Of a stretch of DNA of 64,000 bases, positions 51,415 to 61,703 are shown one piece after another. The DNA lies in assembly GCA_047611265.1 (NCBI GenBank), contig JBLFWM010000002.1, positions 1-64,000 on the forward strand, given 5' to 3'. Within the stretch, counting starts at the first letter, position 1. Each line of letters starts with the position of its first letter. Below the pieces are notes generated by a model. The model was not told the origin of the DNA and searched no databases. It worked only from the letters and a program-made list of their open reading frames with translations. Made by a program: the position numbers and the translations under genes. Source of the stretch: GCA-2698665 sp047611265. Its GTDB lineage: Bacteria > Pseudomonadota > Gammaproteobacteria > GCA-002705445 > GCA-002716945.

Positions 51415-52478
51415 TTCAACTCTTTTGATAAGAATGACTTATAGTTATATTTTTTTAAAAATTCAACATACCATTCAATTGTTTTTCTGAGACCATCCTC
51501 TAATGTGTGTGACGGGGTCCATTTAAAATATTTTTTAATTTTATTATGTGTCATAAACTGATTTTTAATCTCTCCAAATGATTTTTTATTCTTAAATTTA
51601 GGAGCTATTTTCAAGTAATTATCCAAATTATCAGTTAGGCTACATATTTTTTTTACTATGTCCTTAACTTTATATCCTGTGCCTGTACCTGCGTTAAAAA
51701 CTTCCCCTCTTAATAATTTATTTTTTGATAAATTATATGCAAGACACAAGTATAAGTCGCAGACATCATCAACATATAAAAAGTCTCTCATATTTAAACC
51801 ATTGCTTCTAGGGATAAATTTCCTATAATTAAAACATGACAATATGCAGTCTGGTATTAAGGCAGTAAAGTTTAACTGGCCCGGCCCATAGATATTAGTA
51901 AATCTAGTTATGATTATTGGCATTTTAAACATATCAGATGCATATGACTTTGAAATCATGTCACCGGTCGCCTTAGACACATCATAGGGATACTTGGCTC
52001 TAAGATCATAGTCTTCTTGATATGGAAGTTTGCTTTGCTTGTAATGACCGTACGCTTTATCAGAAGAAGCAACAATAATAGATTTTATAGATTTTTGTTT
52101 TCGTAAAACTTCTAGCAAATTATATGTTCCTTTGATATTACTTTCAAATGTCATAAATGGATTGACAGCGGCGATATTAACATCCACTTGAGCTGCTAAA
52201 TGAATGCATACATCAATTTTATATTTCATAAGAATTTTATCTAACTTTCCATAATTACTTATATCTAAATAATGGATCTCCATAAGATTTTTAATTTTAT
52301 AATGCTCCAATACACTGTTTTTACTTTTATCGTTTGTTATGCCAATTACATTTGCATCTAAGGACACTAACAGCTTCCCTAGGTTAGAACCAATAAACCC
52401 ATTTATCCCAGTAATAAGCACCGTCTTATTTTTCCAGTATGATTGACTAGAGTATTTTTTTGATATTTTCTTCTGCAT
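51411..52478 (-). CDS. NDP-glucose 4,6-dehydratase-like protein (RfbG-related)
   Basis: An extended SDR of 355 residues with a short N-terminal extension. It has VLITGINGFIGSNLGKLL, the Ser region VASSDKAYGHY, LPYQEDYDLRAKYPYDVSKATGD (YxxxK), ITRFTNIYGPGQLNF and MRDFLYVDDV. The Tyr-Pro-Tyr-Asp-Val-Ser-Lys segment and LPYQEDY are typical of CDP-glucose 4,6-dehydratase relatives. A nucleotidyltransferase gene lies immediately upstream (32-base overlap), as in rfbF-rfbG pairs. The product is likely a 4-keto-6-deoxy sugar nucleotide. Other NDP-sugar epimerases are not excluded. Confidence 0.85.
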   Translation of the reverse strand: MQKKISKKYSSQSYWKNKTVLITGINGFIGSNLGKLLVSLDANVIGITNDKSKNSVLEHYKIKNLMEIHYLDISNYGKLDKILMKYKIDVCIHLAAQVDVNIAAVNPFMTFESNIKGTYNLLEVLRKQKSIKSIIVASSDKAYGHYKQSKLPYQEDYDLRAKYPYDVSKATGDMISKSYASDMFKMPIIITRFTNIYGPGQLNFTALIPDCILSCFNYRKFIPRSNGLNMRDFLYVDDVCDLYLCLAYNLSKNKLLRGEVFNAGTGTGYKVKDIVKKICSLTDNLDNYLKIAPKFKNKKSFGEIKNQFMTHNKIKKYFKWTPSHTLEDGLRKTIEWYVEFLKKYNYKSFLSKELK

Positions 52479-53145
52479 TATTTAATTCTGCTAATGTATT
52501 AATTGTTATATGTATTCCTTGATGTTGATAACATTTTAAATCATTCTCTTTTATAAGAGAATCTATTAAACTCAATAAATCATTATGTTTCAACAAACTA
52601 TCTTTAAATTTAGAAGGGATGTAATAATTCCCTATATTCATGACTTCTTCTAACACAGGTTTTTCTTTGAAACTTAAAACCTCATTATTTTCATCTATCT
52701 TCATAACTCCAAATGGAATTACTATTGGATATGAAGAAATTATAACACTATCAGAATTCATTTGATGAAAAGTAATAAATTCATCAATATTTATATCTGA
52801 AATTGTATCCCCATAGTTTAATATAATGTCACCATCAATATATTCTAAGCACTTTTGAATACGAGAAAGTATATCTGTATCGCCAGAGTTAACAATTCTA
52901 TAGTCTAAATCATTAAACTCTTCAGTCATATATTCTTCAATTTTATTAGACTTATAGCCTGTCGCAATGACATAGTTGGTAATGTTATATTTTTTTAAGT
53001 GCTCAATAATATAATAAAGTATTGGCTTCTCCCTTATCTTGATGAGTGGTTTTGGTATTTCTTCAGTAATCGGACGGAGTCGTTGACCTTCTCCTCCACA
53101 CAATATAATTGCGGTAATTTTTTTTTTAGTTATCTCAAGATTCAT
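52447..53145 (-). CDS. Sugar-1-phosphate nucleotidyltransferase
   Basis: A 232-residue NTP_transferase with AIILCGGEGQRLRPITEEIPKPL near the N terminus (read as CGGEGQRL and KPLIKI), ATGYKSNKI, LNYGDTISDINIDEF (Asp-binding metal) and FGVMKIDENNEVLSFKEKP. The family resembles glucose-1-phosphate cytidylyl- and thymidylyltransferases. Upstream of an RfbG-like dehydratase, it may provide CDP-glucose. The nucleotide is inferred. It is one base from the GT-like gene upstream. Confidence 0.87.
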   Translation of the reverse strand: MNLEITKKKITAIILCGGEGQRLRPITEEIPKPLIKIREKPILYYIIEHLKKYNITNYVIATGYKSNKIEEYMTEEFNDLDYRIVNSGDTDILSRIQKCLEYIDGDIILNYGDTISDINIDEFITFHQMNSDSVIISSYPIVIPFGVMKIDENNEVLSFKEKPVLEEVMNIGNYYIPSKFKDSLLKHNDLLSLIDSLIKENDLKCYQHQGIHITINTLAELNNAEENIKKIL

Positions 53146-54789
53146 CTATATAATAGCTGATGACATTTCTGGTCCATCAACTAATTCCTCAATCGAAAGT
53201 TTTATATTTCTTTTATTCAAAATATTTTCAGATAAATCCTCGATATTTCTAGCTATATAATCATTATTTATTATCGAGTTATTCATAGTATTATTAGTTA
53301 ATCCGCAGTATATTGGCTCATAAATAAAATATGGAGTTTTCATTATTAGAGACTCATACACACTTGTTCCCAGATATCCCACTACTATACTAGATTTAGA
53401 TATAGCTTCATAACCAAATCCTTGAATAAATTCAACATTATCTACATTGTTCTTAATAAAATAGTCTTGTAAAAACTTAATATCATTCATATTAGGACCA
53501 GGTTTAATTTTAACTGCAATCTTATCAATCTTCATTAATTTTAAGCAGTTAATGACATCAAAAATATACCTGTTCTTCATGTCCCATCTATAATTTGGAT
53601 TCATTGCGTCTGGAACGGGCATCATAATTACAGCATCATATATTGTTTTAGGCTTAACTTTATTTGATAAATAAGACAGTAATGGAGCTTTAATAAATAC
53701 TCTATTGAATTTCGGATAAACATTTCCGACCATTTCATGGTTCAAGGAGCCCATGGTTGCATAATTTTTAACTAAAGGAGATGTTCCATCTTCTTTAATT
53801 CTAATTTGATCAACATCAAGAAACATAGGATATCCATCAAGAACTGTAACTGTTTCAATTTTAGATTTTGAAGTAACTTGCATTAGCATGTTATAAGCAG
53901 CATAGCCACCATCATCAGGTATTATTACCTTTGATGGCTTATAATAATTAATTAGATTTTCCATAACAAAATATTGTTGCTCAAGAACTTTGATAGATGC
54001 ATTATATTCTATTGAAATAATATCTTGGATTAATGTAAGAAGATTATAAGAATCATTAGGCTCAATATTATATTTATCTAACAATGACTGGATGGCATCA
54101 GTATTGATGCTAACTGGCTTAGGCGTCTCACCATCATTTTTTTTGTCAATATCTTTATAATAGAAAGAATTAAATATATTTAAACTATTTTGATATAAAT
54201 AGTTCTTATTCTTTTGCCCTAAATATGTCCAGTCTGGAAACACTATTGTCCTATTTCTCATCAAACCAATAAAAGGTTTTTGTAGAAATCTAAATATAGG
54301 ACTGTATTTATTTACACTAACCTTTTTTATGGCGGCTCTTTTTTTTATGGATCTATCAAGATCTTCACTATATATTTGCTCAGATATAAATTTTATATTT
54401 TTTTTAAAAATATTAAAAATCTTGTCAAGGAATTTAGGATAATTACAAGGTACTTCAATAGTCTTGTATACTTTTGCTAATTCAGAAAAAGAATAATAAA
54501 ATTTAATTATATTTGAGATCATGAGAGCAGTACGCTTCTCTAACACCATACCAGAAGAATACTGTGATGTATGAATATCTACATTATCTAAATTTCTATA
54601 CCATGATCTAGCTATAGCAATTGGTAAATTTGTTAGATTACTCGGAATACCATTGAAAAAATATTTAATATCAACTTTCGAATGTAAAATTATAGAGTAA
54701 TCGAGCGCATACTTATCTTTCTCTTTATTGTCTATGTTAAGATTTTTGTCATCTATAGATGCAATGAGTATGGCTGTTTTTTGTAACAC
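53146..54789 (-). CDS. Unknown 547-residue protein, possible GT-B transferase
   Basis: No family recognised for certain. There is no signal peptide; the N-terminal third is rich in Lys and hydrophobic residues, and the C-terminal third reads as a Rossmann-like domain. Segments such as SSIVVGYLGTSVYESLIMKTPYFIYEP and VVIPDDGG-like KVIIPDDGGYAAYN resemble capsule- or O-antigen-type transferases that choose among donor sites. It is tightly placed between the CapD-type dehydratase and a nucleotidyltransferase gene, so a role in making the repeat unit is likely. It may be distantly related to the 603-residue protein of the same locus. Confidence 0.58.
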   Translation of the reverse strand: MLQKTAILIASIDDKNLNIDNKEKDKYALDYSIILHSKVDIKYFFNGIPSNLTNLPIAIARSWYRNLDNVDIHTSQYSSGMVLEKRTALMISNIIKFYYSFSELAKVYKTIEVPCNYPKFLDKIFNIFKKNIKFISEQIYSEDLDRSIKKRAAIKKVSVNKYSPIFRFLQKPFIGLMRNRTIVFPDWTYLGQKNKNYLYQNSLNIFNSFYYKDIDKKNDGETPKPVSINTDAIQSLLDKYNIEPNDSYNLLTLIQDIISIEYNASIKVLEQQYFVMENLINYYKPSKVIIPDDGGYAAYNMLMQVTSKSKIETVTVLDGYPMFLDVDQIRIKEDGTSPLVKNYATMGSLNHEMVGNVYPKFNRVFIKAPLLSYLSNKVKPKTIYDAVIMMPVPDAMNPNYRWDMKNRYIFDVINCLKLMKIDKIAVKIKPGPNMNDIKFLQDYFIKNNVDNVEFIQGFGYEAISKSSIVVGYLGTSVYESLIMKTPYFIYEPIYCGLTNNTMNNSIINNDYIARNIEDLSENILNKRNIKLSIEELVDGPEMSSAII

Positions 54790-54807
54790 TGATGAATTAT
54801 ATTGTAA

Positions 54808-56748
54808 TCATTTCTTAATTTCTACAACATTATCCCTAGGTGTCATTGACGCCCCTATCGAGTCTTGCAGTAATTCTTTTATATCTGACTTACTTGTATT
54901 TGAATTAATTTCTTTAAATTTTTCTAGATAAGCACTAACTTCTTCATAGCTTAATTTTTCTTCTGTCGCAGACATTATATGTGTATGAATTGTACGATTA
55001 ACATTGTCACCAATTAGTAATTCTTCATATAGTTTTTCACCTTCACGAAGTCCTGTTATTTCTATTTCAATGTCTCCTAAAGAATTTTTTTCATTCTTTA
55101 TTTCATAACCTGATAGTTCAATCATCTGCTTAGCTAGACTTAAAATATTAACAGGTCTTCCCATTTCAAGAACAAATACATCACCACCTTTACTGAGTGA
55201 GCCAGCTTGAATTACAAGTTCTGATGCTTCTTCTATCGTCATAAAATATCTTATTACTTTTGGATCAGTGACGGTTACCGGTCCACCATGTTTAATTTGT
55301 CTTCTAAAAAGTGGAACAACTGAACCAGATGTGTCTAAAACATTACCAAATCTCACCATACAAAACTTTGTTCGACAAACACTAGGAGGCATCTGATCAA
55401 CCAGGTCTTGCAATGATTGTAATATTATTTCAGCAAATCTTTTTGTTGCTCCCATTATATTTGTTGGCCTAACCGCTTTATCACTAGAAATTAAAACAAA
55501 GTTTTCAACATTATTCTTATATGATATTACCGCCAAGTTATGAGTCCCTAAAATATTAGTTTTAATTGCAGCTACTGGATTTTGTTCAACCAATGGAACA
55601 TGTTTATTTGCAGCAGCATGATAAACCGTATCGATATTATTATTTTTGAAAACCGAAGACATGAATTCCTTATCACCTATTGATCCTTGATATGAATAAA
55701 CAGGCAGGTCAAGATTATATTTCTTCTTGATTTCTGATATTTCCTGCATTATTTCATAAAGAAAATATTCAGATTGTTCAACTAAAATTAATGATTTAGG
55801 ATTTAGCAAAATTATTTGTTTAGTGAGCTCAGAACCTATGGATCCACCACAACCGGTAATCAAGACTTCTTTTTTATCTATACATGATTTTAATAAATAT
55901 GGATCTGGCTTAACTGCCTCTCTGCCAAGTAAATCTTCAATTTCAATCTTTTGAATATCCTGTTCATTAATAATTCCTTTTGCTATTTTATTTAAGTCAG
56001 GAATCTTTCTTAAAATTGAACGGTAAGGGTTAAGATCCGAGGTAATAAAGTTCTTGATTGAGCCCGAGTTTTCAGGGATAAGAATAATTTCATTAATATT
56101 CAGTTTGTCTATTATCTTTTCAAGATCACCTACCATGAATACTGGGATTTCACTTATACTTGTTTTTTTAAGTTTAATGTCTTTGGATATAAATCCAGAT
56201 ATATTAAAATCTTTAGTATTTTTTAAAATGTCACTAACTTTTTGAGAACTATCATTAATACCATATATGAGAATATTTTTTTGATTTCTAAACTTTTCAT
56301 CTAATAAATAACTTCTTGCTATAAACCTAGTAAAAAACATAAATCCCGTTAGCAATATAAAATAGATTAAAATTACTGATCTTGGTACTGGCAAAATTAA
56401 GTAATACATTATCAAGCTAGAAAGTAATGAAGAAAGAGCTGTTGCCTTAATAATTTTTATATAAGTCTCAAGGGAGATATATCTTATTATTGATCTATAT
56501 AGTCTCGAGTAAACAAAAACAGGAATGGCTACTATTACTAGTATGGCATAAGCTAATAGAAGATCTTCTAATCGAGCATTAGTTAAAGCATAGGTTTCAT
56601 TAAACCAAAAGACTTCGCCAGCACGCATCATAAGCGCTAACCAAAATACAAGAAAGACCACCATGATATCTCCGGAAATCATTATTGATCTTTTGATGTT
56701 TCTTGGTAATTTAATTAAGAAATCTCTCATAGACTGATAATACTGCAT
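54808..56748 (-). CDS. Membrane-bound nucleotide-sugar 4,6-dehydratase (CapD/WbpM/FlaA1 type)
   Basis: A 646-residue membrane enzyme with four to five N-terminal helices (about 20-145), a CoA-binding-like linker domain (about 150-270) and a C-terminal SDR domain. The SDR motifs are ITGCGGSIGSELTKQI, AANKHVPLVEQNP and SSDKAVRPTNIMGATKRFAE, the last having Met in place of the catalytic Tyr, as in other long CapD-type UDP-GlcNAc 4,6-dehydratases. SDPKVIRYFM-like TDPKVIRYFMTIEEA is a further hallmark. It makes a 4-keto-6-deoxy sugar for the aminotransferases encoded around it. Confidence 0.93.
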   Translation of the reverse strand: MQYYQSMRDFLIKLPRNIKRSIMISGDIMVVFLVFWLALMMRAGEVFWFNETYALTNARLEDLLLAYAILVIVAIPVFVYSRLYRSIIRYISLETYIKIIKATALSSLLSSLIMYYLILPVPRSVILIYFILLTGFMFFTRFIARSYLLDEKFRNQKNILIYGINDSSQKVSDILKNTKDFNISGFISKDIKLKKTSISEIPVFMVGDLEKIIDKLNINEIILIPENSGSIKNFITSDLNPYRSILRKIPDLNKIAKGIINEQDIQKIEIEDLLGREAVKPDPYLLKSCIDKKEVLITGCGGSIGSELTKQIILLNPKSLILVEQSEYFLYEIMQEISEIKKKYNLDLPVYSYQGSIGDKEFMSSVFKNNNIDTVYHAAANKHVPLVEQNPVAAIKTNILGTHNLAVISYKNNVENFVLISSDKAVRPTNIMGATKRFAEIILQSLQDLVDQMPPSVCRTKFCMVRFGNVLDTSGSVVPLFRRQIKHGGPVTVTDPKVIRYFMTIEEASELVIQAGSLSKGGDVFVLEMGRPVNILSLAKQMIELSGYEIKNEKNSLGDIEIEITGLREGEKLYEELLIGDNVNRTIHTHIMSATEEKLSYEEVSAYLEKFKEINSNTSKSDIKELLQDSIGASMTPRDNVVEIKK

Positions 56749-56751
56749 TAT

Positions 56752-58146
56752 TTACTTCATTGGTACTGAGTTAGGGTTTATTTCACTTTTATTGTTATTT
56801 TTTTGAAAATATATAAGCCAAACTGATAGTCCTAAAAATAACATTATAATCTTGGATATTTGTGGTGGATAATGGAACGTTGCAAGGTAAAAAGTAATCG
56901 GGATATAGAGTATATAAGAGTGTTTCTTAAACAAAAGGATGACAGGATATATAAAATATATTAATGATAAAGCTAATGTTCCAAATATTCCATATTGCTC
57001 AAAATATGTAAGAATATAAAAATCAGAAGAGAGTCCCATATAAAACTGGTCTGCACTTTTAATGTCTGGTGCTCCGAAAGCAGTTTCGGCAAGTTGATTA
57101 GAATGTAAGAATGAATATGTAATTCCTTTTCCAAAAAAAATTTCCAAAGGGTTCGTTGAAAAATATGTATAAACTCGCATGAGAGGGCCAGCCTGATTTA
57201 TATGTACACTACCATCTCCACCATTTACACCTGGTTGATAATCCAAGGTGTTGGTTATAAGGATAAAATATCCTTGAATAGATCCAACAAATTTTTGAAC
57301 ATAGAGATAATCGTTAGACAAACTTGACACAAGGTACTCATTCAAACTATAAAGCCAAAATGCTAATAGCGTTATCATTGTACTAGCCAAGAAAAATAGT
57401 AAATATCTTCTTGTTACTATTAAATACAAAAATACTAATAAAATTAGCACTAATATTGCAGTTTTAGATGTAGACAGAAAAATACATAGAAGACTAAGGT
57501 ATGCCCAAAGTTTTTGTTTTGAGTGCAGCATTAACGCTAAGGTCATAATATGAAATATCCCTAATATTTGAGGTGATCCAATAAGACCCCATATTCTATA
57601 TACCCCGAAACTCTTAACTCCAATTTGATTAGATGTTACAACTCCACTATTAAAATATAAGCTTTCAAAGAATGTTCTGTAGCCACTTAATGAAAAAAAT
57701 TGTTCAAAAAGAGTATATGCAATAGCTATTTTTGATAATAATACAAATTTTTCAATAATCTTCTCTCTTTCATATAATGCTAATGGAAAGAATAATAATG
57801 GCAGAAAGTACCCCACAGTAGACAGCCTAAATTCTTGTATACCAAACAATAATGAATCAAAAACTGATATATCAACCTCAAAAGGTCTTAAAAAAACTAT
57901 ACTAAAGTTATAAATAAATAAATATAGAATAAAGAGAATAAAAAACTTAGAATTATTAGTCAGCCTAGCTTTATTTTCCATCATGTATATTATAGAAAAT
58001 AGTAGCCCAAATAATAATAATGCTGTCTCAATAATGATGTAAGGTCTTTTGTCGAATGTTTTGAGTAATATACCGAACAATACAATAGAAGATGTCACAA
58101 ATAGGTATCTATAATAATCAAAAGTATAGTTTTTAATAGTAATCAT
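56752..58146 (-). CDS. O-antigen polymerase/ligase-type membrane protein (Wzy/WaaL-like)
   Basis: An integral-membrane protein of 464 residues with about eleven hydrophobic segments and one larger periplasmic loop (about 290-375) rich in Gly and Asn. This loop includes FFGKGITYSFLH, the pattern FGxG common in O-antigen ligases and polymerases. Such proteins join repeat units or attach them to lipid A-core. Sequence conservation is always low in this group, so assignment rests on topology and locus. It overlaps the deacetylase stop by 14 bases and is four bases before the CapD-type gene. Confidence 0.8.
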   Translation of the reverse strand: MITIKNYTFDYYRYLFVTSSIVLFGILLKTFDKRPYIIIETALLLFGLLFSIIYMMENKARLTNNSKFFILFILYLFIYNFSIVFLRPFEVDISVFDSLLFGIQEFRLSTVGYFLPLLFFPLALYEREKIIEKFVLLSKIAIAYTLFEQFFSLSGYRTFFESLYFNSGVVTSNQIGVKSFGVYRIWGLIGSPQILGIFHIMTLALMLHSKQKLWAYLSLLCIFLSTSKTAILVLILLVFLYLIVTRRYLLFFLASTMITLLAFWLYSLNEYLVSSLSNDYLYVQKFVGSIQGYFILITNTLDYQPGVNGGDGSVHINQAGPLMRVYTYFSTNPLEIFFGKGITYSFLHSNQLAETAFGAPDIKSADQFYMGLSSDFYILTYFEQYGIFGTLALSLIYFIYPVILLFKKHSYILYIPITFYLATFHYPPQISKIIMLFLGLSVWLIYFQKNNNKSEINPNSVPMK

Positions 58147-58858
58147 AGTAACCCTTTAGTTTTCTTGTCAAATCATTAATATTATCTGTTGCAATCACTT
58201 CTGATCTCTTTAGCAGATAATTGTTTGTATTTATATCATTAAATCCTTTTTTACTACAGACTGCCCACTCATAACCAATATCTGAAATTATGCTCAATGT
58301 ATCATTATTATAAGATCCATGCGGATAACTTACGGCAGTAATTTTTTTCTTGGTAATATCTTCTATTATTACTTTGCCATCATTCAATTCAGAATATTGC
58401 TTTCTAATGTCAAGATCACCCAGTCTTAAGTGATTTAAACCATGCGCGCCAATGTTACATTTCTCCAACTTTGCAATTTCACTAATATCCTCAACTGACA
58501 AGTAATTATCCTTACCGATCATTCCAGCAGTAATAAACAGACTGAATGGGATTCCATAGTTATCAAGAATATTAACAGCATCAATTGTATCCTTATAGCC
58601 ATCGTCTATGGATAATGATACCGACATGCTTTTGTTAGAAAAATTATTAAATTCAGTCAGCTCATAGTTATCATACAAATATTTTATATGATCATTAAAT
58701 TTAGAAATATTTATACTTATTCCATACGTATCATGTGAAAGCTTAGAGCCAAAAGCATGATATATAAGACACCTATTACCCAGACTACAATGTTTTTTAT
58801 ATCCATGGTAATAGATATTTCCGCAATAATCTCTTATCAAGCATTTCATTTTATTCAT
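58133..58858 (-). CDS. Polysaccharide deacetylase-family protein (NodB domain)
   Basis: A 241-residue carbohydrate esterase 4-like protein. The metal-binding SLSIDDGYKDT (Asp-Asp) and GAHGLNHLRLG (His-x-x-x-His region) motifs are seen, as is ISYPHGSYN. The first two define NodB-type deacetylases that remove acetyl groups from amino sugars. The N terminus has two cysteine pairs (CLIRDYC and CSLGNRC) rather than a signal peptide. It is part of the glycan export operon and lies eight bases within the preceding aminotransferase-like gene. Confidence 0.82.
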   Translation of the reverse strand: MNKMKCLIRDYCGNIYYHGYKKHCSLGNRCLIYHAFGSKLSHDTYGISINISKFNDHIKYLYDNYELTEFNNFSNKSMSVSLSIDDGYKDTIDAVNILDNYGIPFSLFITAGMIGKDNYLSVEDISEIAKLEKCNIGAHGLNHLRLGDLDIRKQYSELNDGKVIIEDITKKKITAVSYPHGSYNNDTLSIISDIGYEWAVCSKKGFNDINTNNYLLKRSEVIATDNINDLTRKLKGYYDYY

Positions 58859-59876
58859 TTATAAATTCCATAGCATTTAATTCATTCATATGATTCACTG
58901 GAAATAGTAGGATTCTAGATAATTTAACATTCTTTAGCTTATGAGACTCAATTTTAGGCAATGATGGCCATTTAATAATATTAATATTATTTGCTATACC
59001 CCACTTTGTCCATTTATCATAAACTCTTTGGTCATTGAATATACAAGGGAATGCATATGGGCATATACTTGATTTTATATCAAGCATTTCTAATTCTGAA
59101 TGACCCAAGTATCTTTGCCAAAAATTATAATTGTTTCTCCTTATTCTACAAATCCTTTCCTTGTCTTTTTGTTGCGCTAAATATATTTTATATGAGAAAT
59201 AGTCTATAGGTTCAATATTGTCATAAACACTTTTAGAGTCATCTGGCATATTTTTGGGATTTTTATTATTCCGACCAAAGAATCTAAAAGAATACTTAAA
59301 CTCAGAAAAGTTTAAAAATCTTTTTTGAAATCTCTTCTTTAAATCAATATTATTATTAAATTTTAAAAAAGACCCACTTAAGACAGGTAGAACTTTTCTC
59401 AGACTATTAAAAGATATATCTCCTAGATTACCAAAATCAATATTTTCATATTTTCCATGTAAAGAATGAGCGTTATCCTCTATGATTATGCATTCATATT
59501 TTGATTTTAGTTTTAATAAAGAAGTCCAGTCAGATGGCACTCCAAAATAATTTACAACCAAGACAATGGAAAGATCGTTTCTGATATTATCTTCAATAAA
59601 ATTAATATCTGGATTAAGATGCTCATCAACGCTATAAAATATTACTGGGATATTAAAATTACTTATCACCGGGATTATTTCTGAGCATATAAAGTCTGGT
59701 AATAGTATTTTTTTTATTTTTCTTGGGTTTTTTAATAACGCATCTATAGAAATATTAAGCGAAGATCTTGCAGAGTTTAATATATACGAATTACCGTTAC
59801 TGTCATTATTAGAGAATAATGACTTTATTAAAGTTGTGTAACTGAATATTGGCTGTAATGTAATTTTATTCTTCAA
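58851..59876 (-). CDS. DegT/AHBA-like PLP-dependent aminotransferase-type protein
   Basis: A 341-residue PLP enzyme of the DegT family, shorter than usual. The PLP-binding Asp-Asn region EDNAHSLHG and the Schiff-base lysine segment FNSLRKVLPVLSGSF (Lys in a Ser-Leu-Arg-Lys context) are visible. The short length and a less complete N-terminal half suggest a divergent member. It probably makes an amino sugar or an amino-group transfer for the glycan, or it serves in transport control. It directly follows the ABC transporter gene (two-base gap). Confidence 0.75.
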   Translation of the reverse strand: MKNKITLQPIFSYTTLIKSLFSNNDSNGNSYILNSARSSLNISIDALLKNPRKIKKILLPDFICSEIIPVISNFNIPVIFYSVDEHLNPDINFIEDNIRNDLSIVLVVNYFGVPSDWTSLLKLKSKYECIIIEDNAHSLHGKYENIDFGNLGDISFNSLRKVLPVLSGSFLKFNNNIDLKKRFQKRFLNFSEFKYSFRFFGRNNKNPKNMPDDSKSVYDNIEPIDYFSYKIYLAQQKDKERICRIRRNNYNFWQRYLGHSELEMLDIKSSICPYAFPCIFNDQRVYDKWTKWGIANNINIIKWPSLPKIESHKLKNVKLSRILLFPVNHMNELNAMEFINE

Positions 59877-59877
59877 G

Positions 59878-61671
59878 TTAACTATGCGTGTCTATTAATT
59901 CTTCTAGTTTTTTAATGTCTGTAATATTGGCCATATCAATATTTTTCATAGAATTATCCTGCAGCAGAACTACACTATCAGCCATTTTTAACGAAGAGAG
60001 CCTGTGAGTGATCATTATAATGGTGATCAATGGATATTCTTTTCGGATAGCATTGATTATCTGGCTTTCAGTTTTACTATCTAATTCGTTAGTAGATTCA
60101 TCTAGAATTAGAATTTTTGGTTTTAGGTATAAAGCTCTAGCAATTCCTATCCTCTGTCGTTGTCCTCCACTAAGTTTAATACCTCTATCACCAATATTGC
60201 TATCAATACCATCATTAAGAGTACTCACTAAGCTAGTTAACCTCAAGATTTCAATAATTTTAACAAGATAAGCGTGATCAACAGAATTATTCTCTATGCC
60301 AAGAGCAATATTTGACGATAAAGAACCTTCTTGCAAGTTTACTGTTTGAGGCACGTAACCTACTATTTTATTAAATGAACTTCTATTTTCATCTGTTAGG
60401 GTAAGATTATCAATTTTTATTTCACCAGACTGTGGTTTATAAAAACCAAGTAACATATCAATTAATGTAGTTTTACCTTGTCCTGTTGGGCCTATTATAG
60501 ATGTCATTGACTTTGCTTTAATTTTAAATGTTAAATTCTTAATAAAAGAATTTTTCTCAGGGTAACCAAAAGTAATATTATTGAAAGAAATTTCATTCTT
60601 AAGATTAAACTCAATTATCTTGGGTTTTCCAATAATATTAGGGGCATCATTAGCTGTAAATATATCTTCTAAGAGATTAAACACAGGGAGGTATAATTTA
60701 TATATATTTATATTTGTATAAACATTCTGAAGCATTGGTACTGCTCTATAAGCAGCTAATATAAAAACAGCCATTACAGGAAAATGTATAGCTAGCGGAC
60801 TATCAATAAATATTAAATAAATAATTGATGAGAAGATAATGCTAAACATTATTATTTCTAAAATATACTTAGGAATTGATGATAGGTAACTAATTCTTGC
60901 ATCCACTAATGCAAAATCTTTAGCTGATTCTGAAAAATTTTTAAGATAGTAATCTTCTAATGAATAAAATTTAACTTCTTTTAGAGAGTTAAAAGCATCT
61001 CGTGTTATTTTGAATCTATGATCATTAAGAACGAGTCTTTCCTCTCCACCTTTTTTAACAATGCCAGCAAAATTTTTATATATTATTATATATATAATTG
61101 TCAATATAAAAAATGAACTTAAAAATATTTGATAATCAATTATAATTAATAATATAGAAATAAAAACTATAATAATAGATTTTGATATTATCTGGATTAA
61201 TGGAAATATTATGCCACTACCAAGAGATGATGCATCCTCTAAAACATGTTTGGTTATAACTCCTGGCGACGCGTTTACAAAAGACGCATATGGTCTATTT
61301 AAATAGTATCTTAACGTAGATGAAGCCACACTATGCTCTACTCTTGCTATAAAATACAATGTTCTACGAAGTGAAAATATATTAAATAAATTTATGAAGG
61401 TAAATATAGATAGAACAGAAACTCCTATCAATACCTTAGACTCTCTTGGATCTAAATCTAAATACATTATTATTTCTAATATATATGTATTATTTATGAC
61501 GTAATTAGGGTCTGATATTATATTTATAAATGGAATAATTGAGGCAATACCTAATATCTCAAATACGCCAGATATTAATAAGATAAAAAATATAGCATAT
61601 AAGGATCTTGCCTCTCTTGGCTGCAAGATATTTTTTAATCTGGTAAATGGATTTCTTGTAAAGATATTCAT
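59878..61671 (-). CDS. ABC-type lipid-linked glycan flippase (MsbA/PglK-like)
   Basis: A 597-residue half-transporter: an N-terminal six-helix domain (about 20-320) and a C-terminal ATPase (about 350-597) with Walker A IGPTGQGKTTLI, Q-loop VGYVPQTVNL, signature LSGGQRQRIGIARAL and Walker B ILILDESTNELD, followed by MITHRLSSL. It should flip a lipid-linked oligosaccharide or glycolipid across the inner membrane. No Wzx-type flippase was found in the window, so it may be the export step of this locus. It ends next to the aminotransferase gene and starts 32 bases after the Wzz-like gene. Confidence 0.9.
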   Translation of the reverse strand: MNIFTRNPFTRLKNILQPREARSLYAIFFILLISGVFEILGIASIIPFINIISDPNYVINNTYILEIIMYLDLDPRESKVLIGVSVLSIFTFINLFNIFSLRRTLYFIARVEHSVASSTLRYYLNRPYASFVNASPGVITKHVLEDASSLGSGIIFPLIQIISKSIIIVFISILLIIIDYQIFLSSFFILTIIYIIIYKNFAGIVKKGGEERLVLNDHRFKITRDAFNSLKEVKFYSLEDYYLKNFSESAKDFALVDARISYLSSIPKYILEIIMFSIIFSSIIYLIFIDSPLAIHFPVMAVFILAAYRAVPMLQNVYTNINIYKLYLPVFNLLEDIFTANDAPNIIGKPKIIEFNLKNEISFNNITFGYPEKNSFIKNLTFKIKAKSMTSIIGPTGQGKTTLIDMLLGFYKPQSGEIKIDNLTLTDENRSSFNKIVGYVPQTVNLQEGSLSSNIALGIENNSVDHAYLVKIIEILRLTSLVSTLNDGIDSNIGDRGIKLSGGQRQRIGIARALYLKPKILILDESTNELDSKTESQIINAIRKEYPLITIIMITHRLSSLKMADSVVLLQDNSMKNIDMANITDIKKLEELIDTHS

Positions 61672-61703
61672 GCTGGAAAAAATGTTGTCAGTAGATATTT
61701 TTA

